Of a stretch of DNA of 64,000 bases, positions 35,401 through 45,279 are shown one piece after another. Under the pieces are notes generated by a model, which was given only the letters and a program-made list of their open reading frames with translations, ran no database searches and had not been told where the DNA came from. Each line of letters begins with the position of its first letter. Position 1 is the stretch's first letter. Source of the DNA: Salvator merianae (lineage: Eukaryota > Chordata > Lepidosauria > Squamata > Teiidae). The position numbers were made by a program, and so were the translations under genes. Location of the stretch: positions 10,187,739 through 10,251,738 of the forward strand of contig QVOM02000053.1 in the NCBI GenBank assembly GCA_003586115.2, read 5' to 3'.

Positions 35401-38400
35401 ACGGAAATGTGACATCAGTGGGTACCAGCTCCATTTCCAAGTGGAGACACGGCCCGTAACACTTGGTCATTGCTGACTTTCTTACAATATCAGCTTATTA
35501 GTGGGCTACTGTAGTTATCAGTTTATTGTTACATATTCTTGTTGTATAGTCATTTAGTTGTGTCCAGCTCTTCATGACCCCCTGGATCACAGCATGCCAG
35601 GTCTTTCTGTCCTCTACAATTTGATAGTATCAATTCTTTGGCACTCAGCCTTCCTTATGGTCCAACTCTCATAGGCATACATCACTACTGGGAAGTTCAT
35701 ACTCTAGTGGTTGTACTCATTTGTCTTTAAAATATGTAATATTGATTTTTTTTTTTTTACTAAAAAGAAAGAACTGATATTTCTCAGAAAATTAACATCT
35801 AAAAAAGCCAACAATGATGTTGAGAACTGTAACTTATCTATAGTATTATTTGGGATCATTTCGGGGAAAATAACCAATTCATGGCAACATGGATAGCAGA
35901 AAAACACAGTGCAGAGCACTTAACAATGGTAGCTGCATTACCATTCTTGAAAAATGTAGGCTTATTAAAATGATTGAAAAATTATGTACAAACCCAACAG
36001 CTGTAGGTGAGTGATCCATCGTAAAACAGATCTGCAACAATGTGTCCTAAGAAATCTGGAACCAAATCACCATGATAGTGGCCTGGGAAATGTCCGGCCG
36101 CTACCATGGTGACTGGGGATGCAGCGAATGACTGCACAGCTACAGCATTCGCACCAGGAAGTAGGTGCGAATACTGCATAGCGGGAGTGGTCCAGCTGCT
36201 CTCAGTACAGCTGTGGAGCACAATTTTGTAGCGATCGCTTGGGCCTCTGTGAAATGTGGATGCGCTTCACTAGTGACTGTGCAGCCGCTCACTAGTCAGA
36301 AGTGCGAACAGGCCCTTTGTTTCTGCAGGAATGGCAGAGTTCTCCTGTGTCTGGAATGGATTGCCAAGCTTTGTTCAGAACTGCTTCATTATTAACAAGA
36401 GTACCATGTGTTTCTCAGGAGTCCATAATTTCCTGTGCATGGATCCTGATTCAATTAACTACATCTGTTTGAAGCTGTTCAGAATGACGCAGATTACTTG
36501 GTCACAGGAACAGTTCTGAAAATGATATAGACATTTGCAGGGAATCAAGAGCAGGGTTTTTTTTAGTTTGTTTTTTTTTGCCCTCTAGACTCAAAAGACA
36601 AGGTATGAGGCTTGCACATATATTTTCATTAAAATATCCCTGTTCGGTAGAACAAGATAGACAGTGAGATTTAGTCTGCCTCCAGACACATGATAATACC
36701 TGGCATTCCCAATATTGTCTCAATTTAAGAAGCCAAAAACCTGTGGGGTTTTTTCCTATTATGGGAAATCTAGCAATGATGCTGAGTTTCCGGTAATAGC
36801 AATGCTTACCTCGACATCTGTTGGCAGCTTTCAGAATTTGACCAATTGAGGCTACCAGAAGTCAGCCAAGTGTACAAAAACACCTATAAAAGGAAGTGGA
36901 TGGGTGCTTGGCTGGCTTCCGGTAGCCCCAGTTATTCCAATTCTGAAAGCTGGTCACCAGATGTCAAGGTAAGTCCAGAATTGCCCCTTGTGTCTGGCAA
37001 GGGGCAGCGAGAGACAGTTGTGGGATCTTGTGTAGATACCACATGGCCTTCTGCCAGCTGGAGGCAGCCTTGCCCAAGGACATCCAATACAGTTGATAAT
37101 GGCAAAATTATTTTAGATCCTGCATGCAGACACAAAGGGCCCAGTCACATCTAAGTTTTAATCCAACTTCAGTCCACTTTCAGACTGAGGGGACACATCA
37201 GTGAAGCAATAAGATGTTTTCTTTCAGCGTTATCTAACTCAGAAAATCCACTTTGGGGTTAGATAATGTGGAAAGAAAATGATTAGTCACTTTGCTGATG
37301 TTTTGGTTTTTTTCAGTTTGCAAGTGAACTCAAGCTGGATTAAAACTTAGGTGTGAATGGGCCCTAATAGACATTTGGTTTTTCATAATACATATATCCC
37401 AGTTTGTATTTCAAACCATCTATTTCTGCTTGGCCCTTGTTCAGCTTTATTACAATGTTATTACCATCTGCAGGTCTTGACTTTATTCGCGCTGAAGGCT
37501 TTATCTTTTCTCACGTGGCCGATGAAGGGATTCTAAATGCCTGCGCCGGTGACTTACTAAGATACCGGAAACAAATTGGAGCAGAACACATTCAGGTTTT
37601 TGCTGACATTAAGAAGAAACACAGGTAAATGGTACCCGTGTGGAAAATAAGTTGGAAGCTTATATTTGAAAGACAAGCTATAGCCTATGGTAGATTTGTG
37701 TGACCATTGTTTACAAGTGGCAAATATTCCATGATTACCAAGCGAGTCTTCTAATCAGGCGCAGTGCATATGGGCTCTGTTATTCCAACGGCAAGCATCT
37801 GACTCGTAAGTTAGCCTTTTAAAGGAATAAGGGGAGTGCTGAGAAGAGTGTAGGATAGAACACTGGGACAAAATGTCCTTGGTTCCAAATCATCACATGG
37901 TAAAATTAGGAAGGAAGGAAGGAAGGAAGGAAGGAAGGAAGGAAGGAAGGAAGGAAGGAAGAAAGGAAGAAAGAGAGATAATTCAGTGGCAGAGAACTTG
38001 CTTTTTAAGGAGGGGAGGGAATCCAGGTTCAAAACCCAGGATTTCCTGATATTATATGATGATGATATTTTTTATTGTTATTATTTAAAACAGTTTTATA
38101 CTGCTTCTTCATCTCAAAACCACAAAGCAGTATCCCATATGACTTAAAAACAAAATTAAAGTCAGTTAAAAGCGACAAAACATTAAAACAATATTAAAGA
38201 CTGGATCCCCAGATAAAACAAATCAAGTCAAATTAAATGTATTCAGTCCTTGACCAGAACAGATTTCTGTATACAGTATAACAAGAAGAAAAAATACAAT
38301 ATCAGTTTAAAGCAATTACATTTAAAAGATTTAACCTGCAATAAATAAATAAACATGGGGACACCTGGGTGAACAGATAGTTTAAGAATGATTTGTTTAC

Positions 38401-41309
38401 AAACAAAAAACCTGGGAGTTAACAATTAAGCAGGAGGAGACTGCTTCAGTAAAGAGGTGGGAATTTCCAACCCAATGGCCAGTCGCTGAGCATCACCCCT
38501 TGTAGTCATAGTAGGTTGCTTGTTGAAGTGTATAGGCTGCACTTTGGCGAAGCTTTGAGCCGTATATTCAAATAAATGTGTTTGGAAGGCTTTTTTTGTG
38601 TGTGCCTTGGAATTATTTGCTCATTTTATTCAGGTGGTTTTAAAAATCCCAGTATGATCATACCCTTATTCCTCTATATTTGGATATCCCAGAATAAAGC
38701 ATGGATATTCATGCTTTATTCCGGAATATCCAAATATAGTGGAATAAATAAGCAATGTCTAGATGCAGCCAGTGACTTCAGAGTCACTCTTTACACGATG
38801 AGTTTCGGGTGCCCTTCCCATGCCCTTGGGAGGGGGTGTGTCTGTCCCCAGATGCTTCCACGCAATGCACGGGTGGAGACATGGGCTAAAAAAACCACTG
38901 CAGGCATCATGGCCCAAAACCAATAGACTGCGTTCTGTTGACAGCTCCCATGCTCTGACTGCAGATGTTAATGTTGTGGAGACAGCAAAGGCTGCTGAGT
39001 TCTTTTTGGCCGACGGAATTGTACTGACCGGTACAGCAACAGGGTTGGAGGCAGACCCCAAGGAACTAGCAGGTGAGAATTGAAACAACTTGAAAAGCAT
39101 GCAAGTAAAGCTGATCTGTGGCCCTCTAGATACCACTGAACCTTCAACATCCTTTGCCAAGGTCCTGTTGCATTCAGCCAATGGCAGCTGTTGTTCAGCA
39201 ACGTCTGGTCTCTGGAGCGCCATAAAATAACCATCCTTGCTATTTGTACACCTTGTTATTAGAGAGAAGAAGATCTCCTTGCTGGTTTATGAACTCTTAT
39301 TGGTGGTGAGAGGGAGAGTAATGAAAATTAAAATAATGATGATATGTGGAGAGGAACGTGGCTGCAAATTTCTTTGTGTATAAAACCTGACAGGCAACTC
39401 CAATTATAATTTCAGCATTTGTGCTCTATAATTCATCCAAACTGAATTCATTCTAAAAGGTGGGCAGTATCAGTATTATCTTTGATCTAGCCTGTTGAAG
39501 CAACTGTGTCACTTTCTGTTGGGAATTAGTGGCCGTCCAGGTGAGCAGATAACCATGTAAATGAAAGTACATATTTCTCTTTTTTCTTAATTAAAGTAAA
39601 AGATAGAAAGGCCTCATTTCAGATAGCTGCAACTCATGAATGATGACATTCTTGCTAACCTTTTAAAAAAGGTTATTTCTAATGAAGGTAAATTAAAAAA
39701 AAAACCATAACTAAACATAGGAAGAAATATGGGTTGTAGTTTGGGATTTGACATTCCAACAAGAAGAACAACATCTGCAAAAGTGGATGAAAATGATCTT
39801 GCTGGATACCCGTTGGTGCTAGTTGATCACGTATGCTTTGAGATTGGAAGGCTGTGTGACTTGGTCTTCTTATAAGGAAGACTGTTAATGGTTAAGAATT
39901 CAGCCCAAGAGTAGAAAACTGTAGGAGCCAGGAGTTGGAGCCAGGAGTTGGTGGGAAAGAGTGGCTATCATTTAAAACTAGAAACCTGAATCCATCAGGC
40001 GCTTCTTTGCTGCTTAGCAATCGGGTATCAAAGACAAAGCATCGCTTGCTTATTTATACCTTGCACTGTCTAACCTATTTTCAAAAATGCGGTACCTCCT
40101 CCTGGGCTTGCACCAGATGGGAAGCATTTATACAAAAGCTTTCTTTCATATAAAGCTGTTGAAACTTTCTACACAACAATTTTCCATATTATGCAGTTAT
40201 GTGACTTTATAACCATATGGATCTTTACCTCCATCTCTCCCTGTCTCTTTTTACTTAAAATGAGTTTATTTCTTCATAATATTATTGTTCTTTTGTGGTC
40301 TGGAGTATAAAAATATGCACATGCTTGCATTTATGTCCTCCCTTCTTGCACCTCTGCTTCCCTGGTTCTGCTGCAACAAGAAACTGTGGCGTATTGGAAA
40401 CACCATAGGTAAATCACAACTTGCTGAGAAGAAAGAGGGGAGTTTAGTCATACCAGTACTGGAAGCAACCAGGACCTTGTACCCCTGCATGAAGCTGGTG
40501 TAATATTCTGCCATGTTCTGGTAACCACTTCTGCCTTAGAAGTAAAGCATAATGATATTTATGCCAGGAAGGACTTGATCAAAGAAGAATGGATAGAGCA
40601 GGAAAAGAGCAGAGAACGCAGGCACAAAGCTTATATCTTGGTTTCTTCAACTATAATGTAAACATTCTCACAGCAGCAATACTTTACTGTGCCACTTGCC
40701 AGATATTTATACTTTCTTTTGAGGGAAAGATGGCTTTCAATCTAGTCTTCAGTTCCTATCCAAGAACTAAGGCTGTGATCAGACACACACACACACACAA
40801 AAGCATCTCTGAGGCGGCTCAAAGATGGCTTCAAGATGGGATGGTTCACACACCAGTCTGCCCCTCCCCTTTCTCATGAACGTTCTGTGCTAGAAAAGCT
40901 GGATTAGAAAAGACCTGGGAACATGAGTGCCACACACTGTCTCTATGAGGTGCCTCCAAGTCACCCCTTTTTTATGTCTGAACACAGCCTAAGTGAGTTT
41001 TTTAAAGATCATTCAGGATTGGCTACGTGTTGGGGCATATATAAATATGCAACAACATTGTTTATTTGTGGCCCCTGCTTTACAGAATTTATTGTGGGTT
41101 TTGCCATTTTATTTCTAGAAGTTGGACATGCTGTGGAGATTCCAGTGCTGATTGGATCTGGAGTGACACTGCTGAATGTAGAGGACTACTTGAGTGCAAA
41201 TGCTTTGATTATTGGTTCATATTTCAAGAAAGAAGGCTACTGGGCAAATAGCATTGATCCAGATCGGGTAAAAAGGTTTATGGATTATATTGCTCAGCTG
41301 AGAGAATGA
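20355..41309 (+). CDS. BtpA-family (F13E9.13-like) protein, complete
   Basis: The six coding exons are 20355-20427, 22308-22390, 30528-30708, 37474-37624, 38945-39072 and 41119-41309: 807 bp, 268 aa. All introns are GT-AG and the frame is continuous. The protein matches the BtpA/SgcQ family (TIM-barrel fold). It has an N-terminal strand VVIGMVHVKALPG, then DGLIVENMHDRPY (from residue 53), LAAGLDFIRAEGF, DGIVLTGTATGLEADPKEL, IPVLIGSGVTLLNVEDYL (213-230) and a closing IIGSYFKKEG. Animal members are annotated as 'F13E9.13, mitochondrial' and have no established reaction. Bacterial and cyanobacterial relatives include SgcQ and the photosystem I biogenesis factor BtpA. No obvious mitochondrial presequence is visible with this start. 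The 807 bp are spread over 21 kb because intron 2 (8.1 kb) and intron 3 (6.8 kb) are full of repeats. The gene lies between CCNE1 and C19orf12 and probably shares the CCNE1 CpG island; an upstream in-frame start exon is possible (16058-16066). Confidence 0.93.
21053..21200 (+). mobile_element. tRNA-derived SINE fragment
   Basis: A-box-like TAGTGGCATAGTAGTTAAGG and B-box GTTCGAATCCC lie 30-odd bases apart, followed by CTCTGCCAG and a non-tRNA body. The fold and anticodon arm do not make an intact tRNA. Confidence 0.6.
21852..21989. mobile_element. Palindromic MITE (family C), 138 bp
   Basis: Almost the whole element is an inverted repeat: GGCTGCATCCAGACATC at the left and GATGTCTGGATGCAGCC at the right, with internal arms TATTTGGATATT and AATATCCAAATA. 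It is flanked by TCA at 21849-21851 and 21990-21992. Confidence 0.8.
22308..22390 (+). CDS. BtpA-like coding exon 2
   Basis: This 83-bp exon completes G25 and encodes TPRSTLPLAQITEEACREAE then IYKAAGI. The acceptor is TTTTTGTAG and the donor GTAAGGA. The family's GTP/ALPG loop after the first strand is formed across the preceding junction. Confidence 0.93.
22825..23215 (+). mobile_element. Tandem Sauria-type SINEs (two heads, three tails)
   Basis: A tail (GCCAAGAAAATGGCATAGAG) is followed by a head with TAGTTCAGTGGTAGA and GGTTCAATCCCC, a second tail, a second head with TAGTTCAGTAGCAGAGC and GGTTTGATCCC, and a third tail with GTCAACCAGGAATCCG. The spacing is about 160 bp. Confidence 0.75.
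26405..26480 (+). repeat. Interspersed-repeat tail, TTTATTGGATTTTTATACTG type
   Basis: An AT-rich TTATTGATTCATTTATT run is followed by TTTTTATACTGCCCTATTG and CTCAGGGCAGTGTACAATAT. The same pattern is at 53478 and 38060. I cannot assign the family. Confidence 0.5.
27585..28850 (-). mobile_element. RTE/BovB LINE fragment (reverse-transcriptase 3' part)
   Basis: The minus-strand frame at 28291-28082 encodes GPITSWQTEEEEMEP and HEIKIHLLLGRKVMANLDSM then LKSRDI, which is the BovB post-RT region. Upstream on the minus strand are worn RT blocks (the YADYAKAFD region near 28680-28730). On plus it begins GAGTCCGATTCTTCATGACC, the BovB 3' end. It is heavily mutated and interrupted by a CR1 piece. Confidence 0.9.
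28014..28094 (+). mobile_element. CR1 3' end nested in the BovB copy
   Basis: GGGGTTGGACGATGACC, then CCCCTTCCAACTCTG and ATTCTATGATTCTATGA form a typical CR1 3' terminus. BovB sequence resumes on both sides (CTATCTGGAC left, CTTTATTGGCAAGATG right). Confidence 0.85.
30528..30708 (+). CDS. BtpA-like coding exon 3
   Basis: This 181-bp exon encodes DGLIVENMHDRPYTASVGAE through VGVQILCAANQQALAVALAA. It contains the most family-typical block (DGxIVEN...PY). The acceptor is TTACAG and the donor GTAAGTA. Confidence 0.95.
31020..31242. mobile_element. MITE family B copy
   Basis: Inverted ends: CACACCTAAGTTTTAATCC at the left and GGATTAAAACTTAGGTGTG at the right, about 223 bp apart. It shares internal CAGAAAATCCACTTTAGGG with the copies at 37137 and 49659. 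Confidence 0.8.
32789..33100. mobile_element. MITE family A copies, rearranged
   Basis: It contains CATTCATGAGAGTGAAGAGG and GTTCATGAGAGG-type blocks and GGGTAGACTGGCATGTGAAC, shared with family A (40771, 63194). Two partial copies appear joined. Confidence 0.6.
33555..33700. mobile_element. Short DNA element with CATAAGACGCAC-like end
   Basis: The left ATATTTTGCACCATGTAAGA and right GTCTTATACAGCAAAAAAAT ends are inverted relatives of a common vertebrate MITE end (ATTTTTCGCTCCATAAGAC). Confidence 0.5.
34487..34860 (+). mobile_element. MITE family F copy (left end clear)
   Basis: It begins GGGCCTGTTCGCACC directly after TTA (34484-34486) and contains a repeated motif TTCGCATCC/GGGTGCGAAC and GATTGCCATGGCAACAGC. 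The right end was not found with confidence. Confidence 0.5.
35545..35700 (-). mobile_element. RTE/BovB 3' fragment, internally deleted
   Basis: On plus it reads GTTGTGTCCAGCTCTTCATG, then ACCCCCTGGATCACAG, and rejoins farther inside at ATTCTTTGGCACTCAGCC and CATCACTACTGGGAA. The same landmarks are 300-400 bp apart in the copy at 27585. Confidence 0.8.
36060..36314 (-). mobile_element. MITE family F copy
   Basis: It ends AGTGCGAACAGGCCC, the inverse of GGGCCTGTTCGCACC, and contains CGCTACCATGGTGACTG and GCATTCGCACC / GGTGCGAATAC. Confidence 0.55.
36804..36973. repeat. Long foldback (170 bp) with CTTACCTCGAC ends
   Basis: The left arm CTTACCTCGACATCTG pairs with right CAGATGTCAAGGTAAG (15/16); inner arms CAGCTTTCAGAATT/AATTCTGAAAGCTG and AAGTCAGCCAAG/CTTGGCTGGCTT also pair. 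A related left arm is at 47391. Confidence 0.75.
37137..37364. mobile_element. MITE family B copy, 228 bp
   Basis: Ends GGGCCCAGTCACATCTAAG and CTTAGGTGTGAATGGGCCC are nearly perfect inverted repeats. It lies 110 bp upstream of BtpA-like coding exon 4. No matching 3-bp duplication is visible. Confidence 0.85.
37474..37624 (+). CDS. BtpA-like coding exon 4
   Basis: This 151-bp exon encodes LDFIRAEGFIFSHVADEGIL through IQVFADIKKKH. The acceptor is ATCTGCAG and the donor GTAAATG. A split serine joins it to exon 5. Confidence 0.95.
37908..37975 (+). repeat. (GGAA)n microsatellite
   Basis: About 13 tandem GGAA units followed by GAAA/GAGA variants, in BtpA-like intron 4. Confidence 0.95.
37976..38050 (+). 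mobile_element. tRNA-derived SINE head
   Basis: TAATTCAGTGGCAGAGAAC and GGTTCAAAACCC are A- and B-box relatives in tRNA-like spacing; no downstream SINE body is clear. Confidence 0.55.
38060..38190 (+). repeat. Interspersed-repeat tail, GTTTTATACTGCTTCTTC type
   Basis: A TTATTGTTATTATTTAAAAC run, then TTTTATACTGCTTC and CAAAGCAGTATCCCATATG, shares the layout of 26405 and 53478. Confidence 0.45.
38658..38768. mobile_element. Palindromic MITE (family C) copy
   Basis: TATATTTGGATATCCCAGAA and TTCCGGAATATCCAAATATA flank a short centre around CATGGATATTCATG; the right end is GTCTAGATGCAGCC. The left terminus has decayed. Confidence 0.7.
38945..39072 (+). CDS. BtpA-like coding exon 5
   Basis: This 128-bp exon encodes SHALTADVNVVETAKAAEFF and LADGIVLTGTATGLEADPKE. 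The ADGIVLTGTATG strand and loop is conserved in BtpA proteins. The acceptor is TTGACAG and the donor GTGAGAA. Confidence 0.95.
40771..40989. mobile_element. MITE family A copy, 219 bp, TAA duplication
   Basis: Ends GGCTGTGATCAGACAC and GTCTGAACACAGCC are inverted, flanked by TAA at 40768-40770 and 40990-40992. A (CA)n run follows the left end. It lies in the last intron of the BtpA-like gene, 129 bp before the exon. Confidence 0.8.
41119..41309 (+). CDS. BtpA-like terminal coding exon
   Basis: This 191-bp part encodes VGHAVEIPVLIGSGVTLLNV, then EDYLSANALIIGSYFKKEGY and a tail ending IAQLRE with TGA. IGSGVT is the phosphate-loop-like segment typical of this barrel family. The acceptor is ATTTCTAG. 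Confidence 0.96.
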
Positions 41310-41667
41310 AAAATGTGAATGTCTGCTGAAAGCGCGCACAGTCGTGATATCTTTATGGCCCTGGGGATGCTTCAACCCTCCTCACCTTTGTTGTTGTTTA
41401 GTCATCGCTGACCCCATGAACCATGCCTCTCACCTTACCAAATGCCTTATTGCTGTATGAATATTTCCCAAGTGTCTTAAGTCTAAATCCCAGGTGTTTC
41501 ATTAAAAATTGGACACATGCCATGCTTTATTTTCAGTTAGATATCGGCGTGTGTATTTACTCAGTTTGTTCACATATACTGTGCAGAATGTTGATGCTTT
41601 TAGTTTTCCTGACTATGGTACAGGGTCTGTTAAAGGATCTTCCTTTCCTGCAATCAGGTCAGTACTC

Positions 41668-42575
41668 AGGCTGTTTTCAGAACTAGTAAAAAAGGCATCT
41701 CAAAAGTGCCTTAAAGAGAGTTGGGTGTGACCCTTGTGTTTTCATCTCATCTCTAATACATCTTTTCATGGGGGAGGGGAGCAGACTGGCATGTGAATAG
41801 TCCCGCCTGCAAACCATCTCTTAAGGTGTGATCACACGGGGTTTTCTGGATGTCAGTTTTCTGGGATCTCTCCACCTGTAGATGCAGGAAACCCCACCCA
41901 CCCACCCACACACACACTTCAGACAGTTTTAAAAAATAAGCAACTAAAAGCCTCTGACCTGACAGGTCTTCCTCATTGCCGCCTTTCTTGCTCATGTCCT
42001 GTTGGTCGCCACAGTCCTGGGTTTCATGGACTTGATTGGTCGGCAGCCATAGCAGGCTTGGATCGGCTAGGAGCCTCGATAACCTCCCACCCCATGAGAC
42101 CCAAACTACTGTTACTCATCCCGAGAGTGATTCTTTTGCCCCAGGGATAGGCCTAAACACATGTGTGAACACACCCATAGTTATCTCTAAGACTGCATTC
42201 ACACATAGCAAAGCAGCTCAAAAGCGTCTTAGAGACGGTTGCCTGTGGCACCATCGCTAATCTACCCTTTCTAGTGTAGAATGCTCATGAGATGGCAAGA
42301 GAGCAGACTGGCATATGAATGATCCTACCCATGAACCATTTCTTAATTGTCCTTAAGGCTGCATTCACAAAAACTGGCTCAAAAATGCCTTAGAAATCAT
42401 AGCATATGGCCTTCATGTCCTCATTCAATCTCTGATCCATATTTTTAGCCTAGAATGCTCATGAAAGGGGAGAAGGACAGATCGGCACTTGAACAATTCA
42501 ACCTGAAAATTGTCTCTAAGCTGTCTCTGAGCAACCTCGCAGACATTTTTCTTACTGTGTGAGAAGTTTTCAGAC
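41668..42575. mobile_element. Cluster of three family A MITE copies
   Basis: Related units start near 41668, 42189 and 42355. Each has CTCAAAAGTGCC or CTCAAAAATGCC, then CTCATGAGATGG-like and GCAGACTGGCATRTGAA blocks. They lie within 1.3 kb of the BtpA-like stop codon. Confidence 0.65.
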
Positions 42576-42925
42576 TTCAGTGTCAAGAACCCCTTTTTTC
42601 ACTCAAAGTTTCCTTGTCATGCTGCACTTTTTCCTAATGAAATCATCACCAGCTTTGAAACTGCATTTTGAGATGTTCCTGCCATTACCACCCAAGACAT
42701 CAGATAATAAAACACCCTAATGTTTTCCAAGTGTTATAAACACATTTCTAGGAAGGCATTTAAAAATTGCAATAGAGTCACTGAAAATGACTGTACGGGG
42801 TGCTGATAATAGTTGTAGGTGGTTGTTTTTTTACAGATGCTAACGTGCTAGAAGTCACATTTATTCATTACTGGGAAGGTGAAGCTGTAATGTGTTACTA
42901 CAGTGATGCAAGTTAACAAGGAAAA

Positions 42926-42931
42926 AATAAA
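42926..42931 (+). promoter_or_regulatory. Candidate polyadenylation signal AATAAA of the BtpA-like gene
   Basis: A canonical AATAAA is followed within 30 bases by a T-rich stretch (TTGTTCCCCTCTTTT). An alternative AATAAA is at 42706-42711. Confidence 0.4.
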
Positions 42932-43418
42932 ATTACTTGTTCCCCTCTTTTATACTAATTTAAGTTAAAGTGTAACTCTTGTTGATGTCATCAGAGTTGT
43001 GTCGAAATGAAGATTCAGAAAAAAAAGGCTAGCATCTCAATTAGTGTTGTTTGTAAGTAGCAATTACGCCCTGTGTTCGGATCCCAGCACAGTGATATTG
43101 GTGAAGCTGCAATGTCTGAAGTAGATTATTCCTGACCGTATGTGTGAACTCTGCATATAGAGAGATGTAACATGTTTGAGGTGATGTGTTACTATAAGAA
43201 CTTTTGTCAGTGGCAATTATTTCATATTTGCAACTCACGATTTGATGTCAGCCATCAAGTGTTAAATATGTGCCTGAGAAGACATTCTCTTGAGTAGTCT
43301 GAAGGTGGTTCATTCATTCTGATTTATCCTGGTGGTCTCTCATGCTATAAAAAGTAAAGAGAGCCCTGCTGGATTATGTTAATAGCCAACCAGATCAGAT
43401 CAAGCACCTGATACAGAT

Positions 43419-43640
43419 AAGAACATAAGAGAAACCCTCCTGGATCAAGCCACAGCCCATCTAGTCTAGCATCCTATCTCACACAATGGCCCACCAATTG
43501 CTTCTCAGTGCTCTCAAGCAGAAGACAAGGGCAAACCCTTCACCTGCTCTCAGCTCCTTGCAAATGACCTTTGGAGGCATCCTGCTTGTCTTTCTAACCT
43601 GGAGGCAAGACCCAGGCATCCATTCTACTAGCCATTGATA
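43419..43640 (-). mobile_element. Non-LTR LINE 3'-tail copy
   Basis: On plus: GAACATAAGAGAAACCCTCC, then CATCTAGTCTAGCATCC, ACACAATGGCCCACCAATTG and CTAGCCATTGATACACCTG. It is the same family as 51655 and 59487. A further partial copy seems to precede it (43355). Confidence 0.65.
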
Positions 43641-44923
43641 CACCTGACCTCCATGAATCTGTCCAATCCTTTCTTAAAACTATCCAGGCTGAAAATGGTA
43701 AATATATTGTGTTTAAATCCCCTCCTGCTTCCTCCCAGACCCAATGTTCCCTGAAAAAAGGGAATGTCTGATTAGGCAGTGGTCTAGCTAGATCTGTAAG
43801 AAAACAATACATTTGCATGCTGCAGCAGTGTTTAGATGAGCTGCAAAGGCAGAAAAAAAAAGCGACACCTGGAGAACCCATCCATCTCTTGGCTGTGCAC
43901 GGTGTTTAGAACGTGCATCAAATGCTTCTTGACATCTCTGTTCAATTATAGCAGCCCCACGTCCTGGGTTCACACGTTTTAGAAGCAGCAGAAAGGCCCA
44001 TAACTTGGCCTTAAATTATGAGACGCAAAAAGGTAACTGGGGGATTTAGTGGCCTGGCATCAAAGTAAATCTGATTTTAAAATCCGCAGGGGAAGATTGA
44101 TTGTCTCCTCTTTATCATATTCACGGCTGCAAGTATTTGTGTAGTAGCGTTAAGCATCTGCTTGTCTGCTGCCAGCAGATGCTGGAAGCAGGGTTTGACC
44201 TTTCTGTTTTGGAAGATTGCTTGAATGTTTAATGTTAAAATATTAAGTTATTAGAGGGGCTCATCTCTTTGGGAGAAAAGAATGTTCAATTTTACACTGT
44301 GTGAGTTCTTAAAGTATGGTAAGAAGCATGAATAACTTTGGATGGGAACAAAGCTAGCCGTGTTAATGTGAAGAAACTCTGGAAGTAAATAACAGCTGTT
44401 CAAGGAGACATCTCTTAAATATGTATTAATTAATTTGAAGTGCATTGCTTAAATATGCAAAGAGATTATCTTGTGTTAATTTACATTAAACACTATGGCA
44501 CTTGCCAGGTTTGTTATAGAATTGTGTGCTACCACTCCAGCCTGCAGGATATCTTTTTGTTGGGTGTTGGTTTCCTTCAATTTGCCCTTTCAAAAATGCC
44601 AGGTGCTTTGCCTTTTGACTGCTAGGGGTCGGATTTACTCTCACATTATGGCTATGTACCAGTACTGCAGTTTCTGTCAGGCTAGAATGTTAGGAGAAAG
44701 ACTAAGCAAAACATAGCTAGAAGGACACTGTGGTAAAATCACTACAGCATTGTTGCCAATGGAAAGGAACAGATATGAGGTGCCTCCAGATGGTAAAAGG
44801 GGATTGTGGGATCTTATTTAGATCCTGTAAACATCTCTCAACCCATCCCACCCATCAAACAGCAGGAGGCAATAGTCCTGTGGCAAACCCAGTCTCTTAC
44901 CTCGACTGTTGTTTCTTGGCAGG

Positions 44924-45023
44924 ATTGCTGCTCTTGCAAAAGTACCTGGATGCAAGCGACTACCCACTTTGTTTTTTCCCCCACACACTTCCTACATACG
45001 GGTACTTTTGCAAGAGCAGCAAT
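44924..45023. repeat. Perfect 23-bp inverted repeat around a 54-bp centre
   Basis: ATTGCTGCTCTTGCAAAAG and its exact complement CTTTTGCAAGAGCAGCAAT (plus four more paired bases) form arms 44924-44946 and 45001-45023. Confidence 0.9.
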
Positions 45024-45279
45024 TCCACGAGGAGATGACAGACAAGGTAAGCAATGTGGCATGAGAGGAAACCTGGCATCAGAGCTGGATTTTCGGTCGT
45101 GCCTACATAGCACATTTTCAGTGCACGATCCCAGGAGTATAATGGGATTGCCATGGCTATGTGCGGCAATGCCAGTATAGGCCAGCTTTAGACGCCAGCT
45201 GAATATAGCACCTACAGGCAATATTCCAGCAAAAAGGAATGATTGCCTGTTGTCGAGACAGCAGTCTGGACATTTTGGA

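Larger units (their letters stand above)
41310..42950 (+). other. 3' flank or 3'UTR of the BtpA-like gene, rich in MITEs
   Basis: Sequence after the stop holds a short BovB/SINE-tail scrap (41388-41420), a cluster of related MITE copies (41668-42575) and two possible poly(A) signals, at 42706 and 42926. If 42926 is used, the 3'UTR is about 1.6 kb and includes the MITE cluster. Confidence 0.45.

Noticed and set aside
37908..37975. CRISPR-like array or other spaced direct repeats
   Set aside because: The repeat is a pure tetranucleotide microsatellite without spacers; nothing in this eukaryotic window resembles CRISPR.
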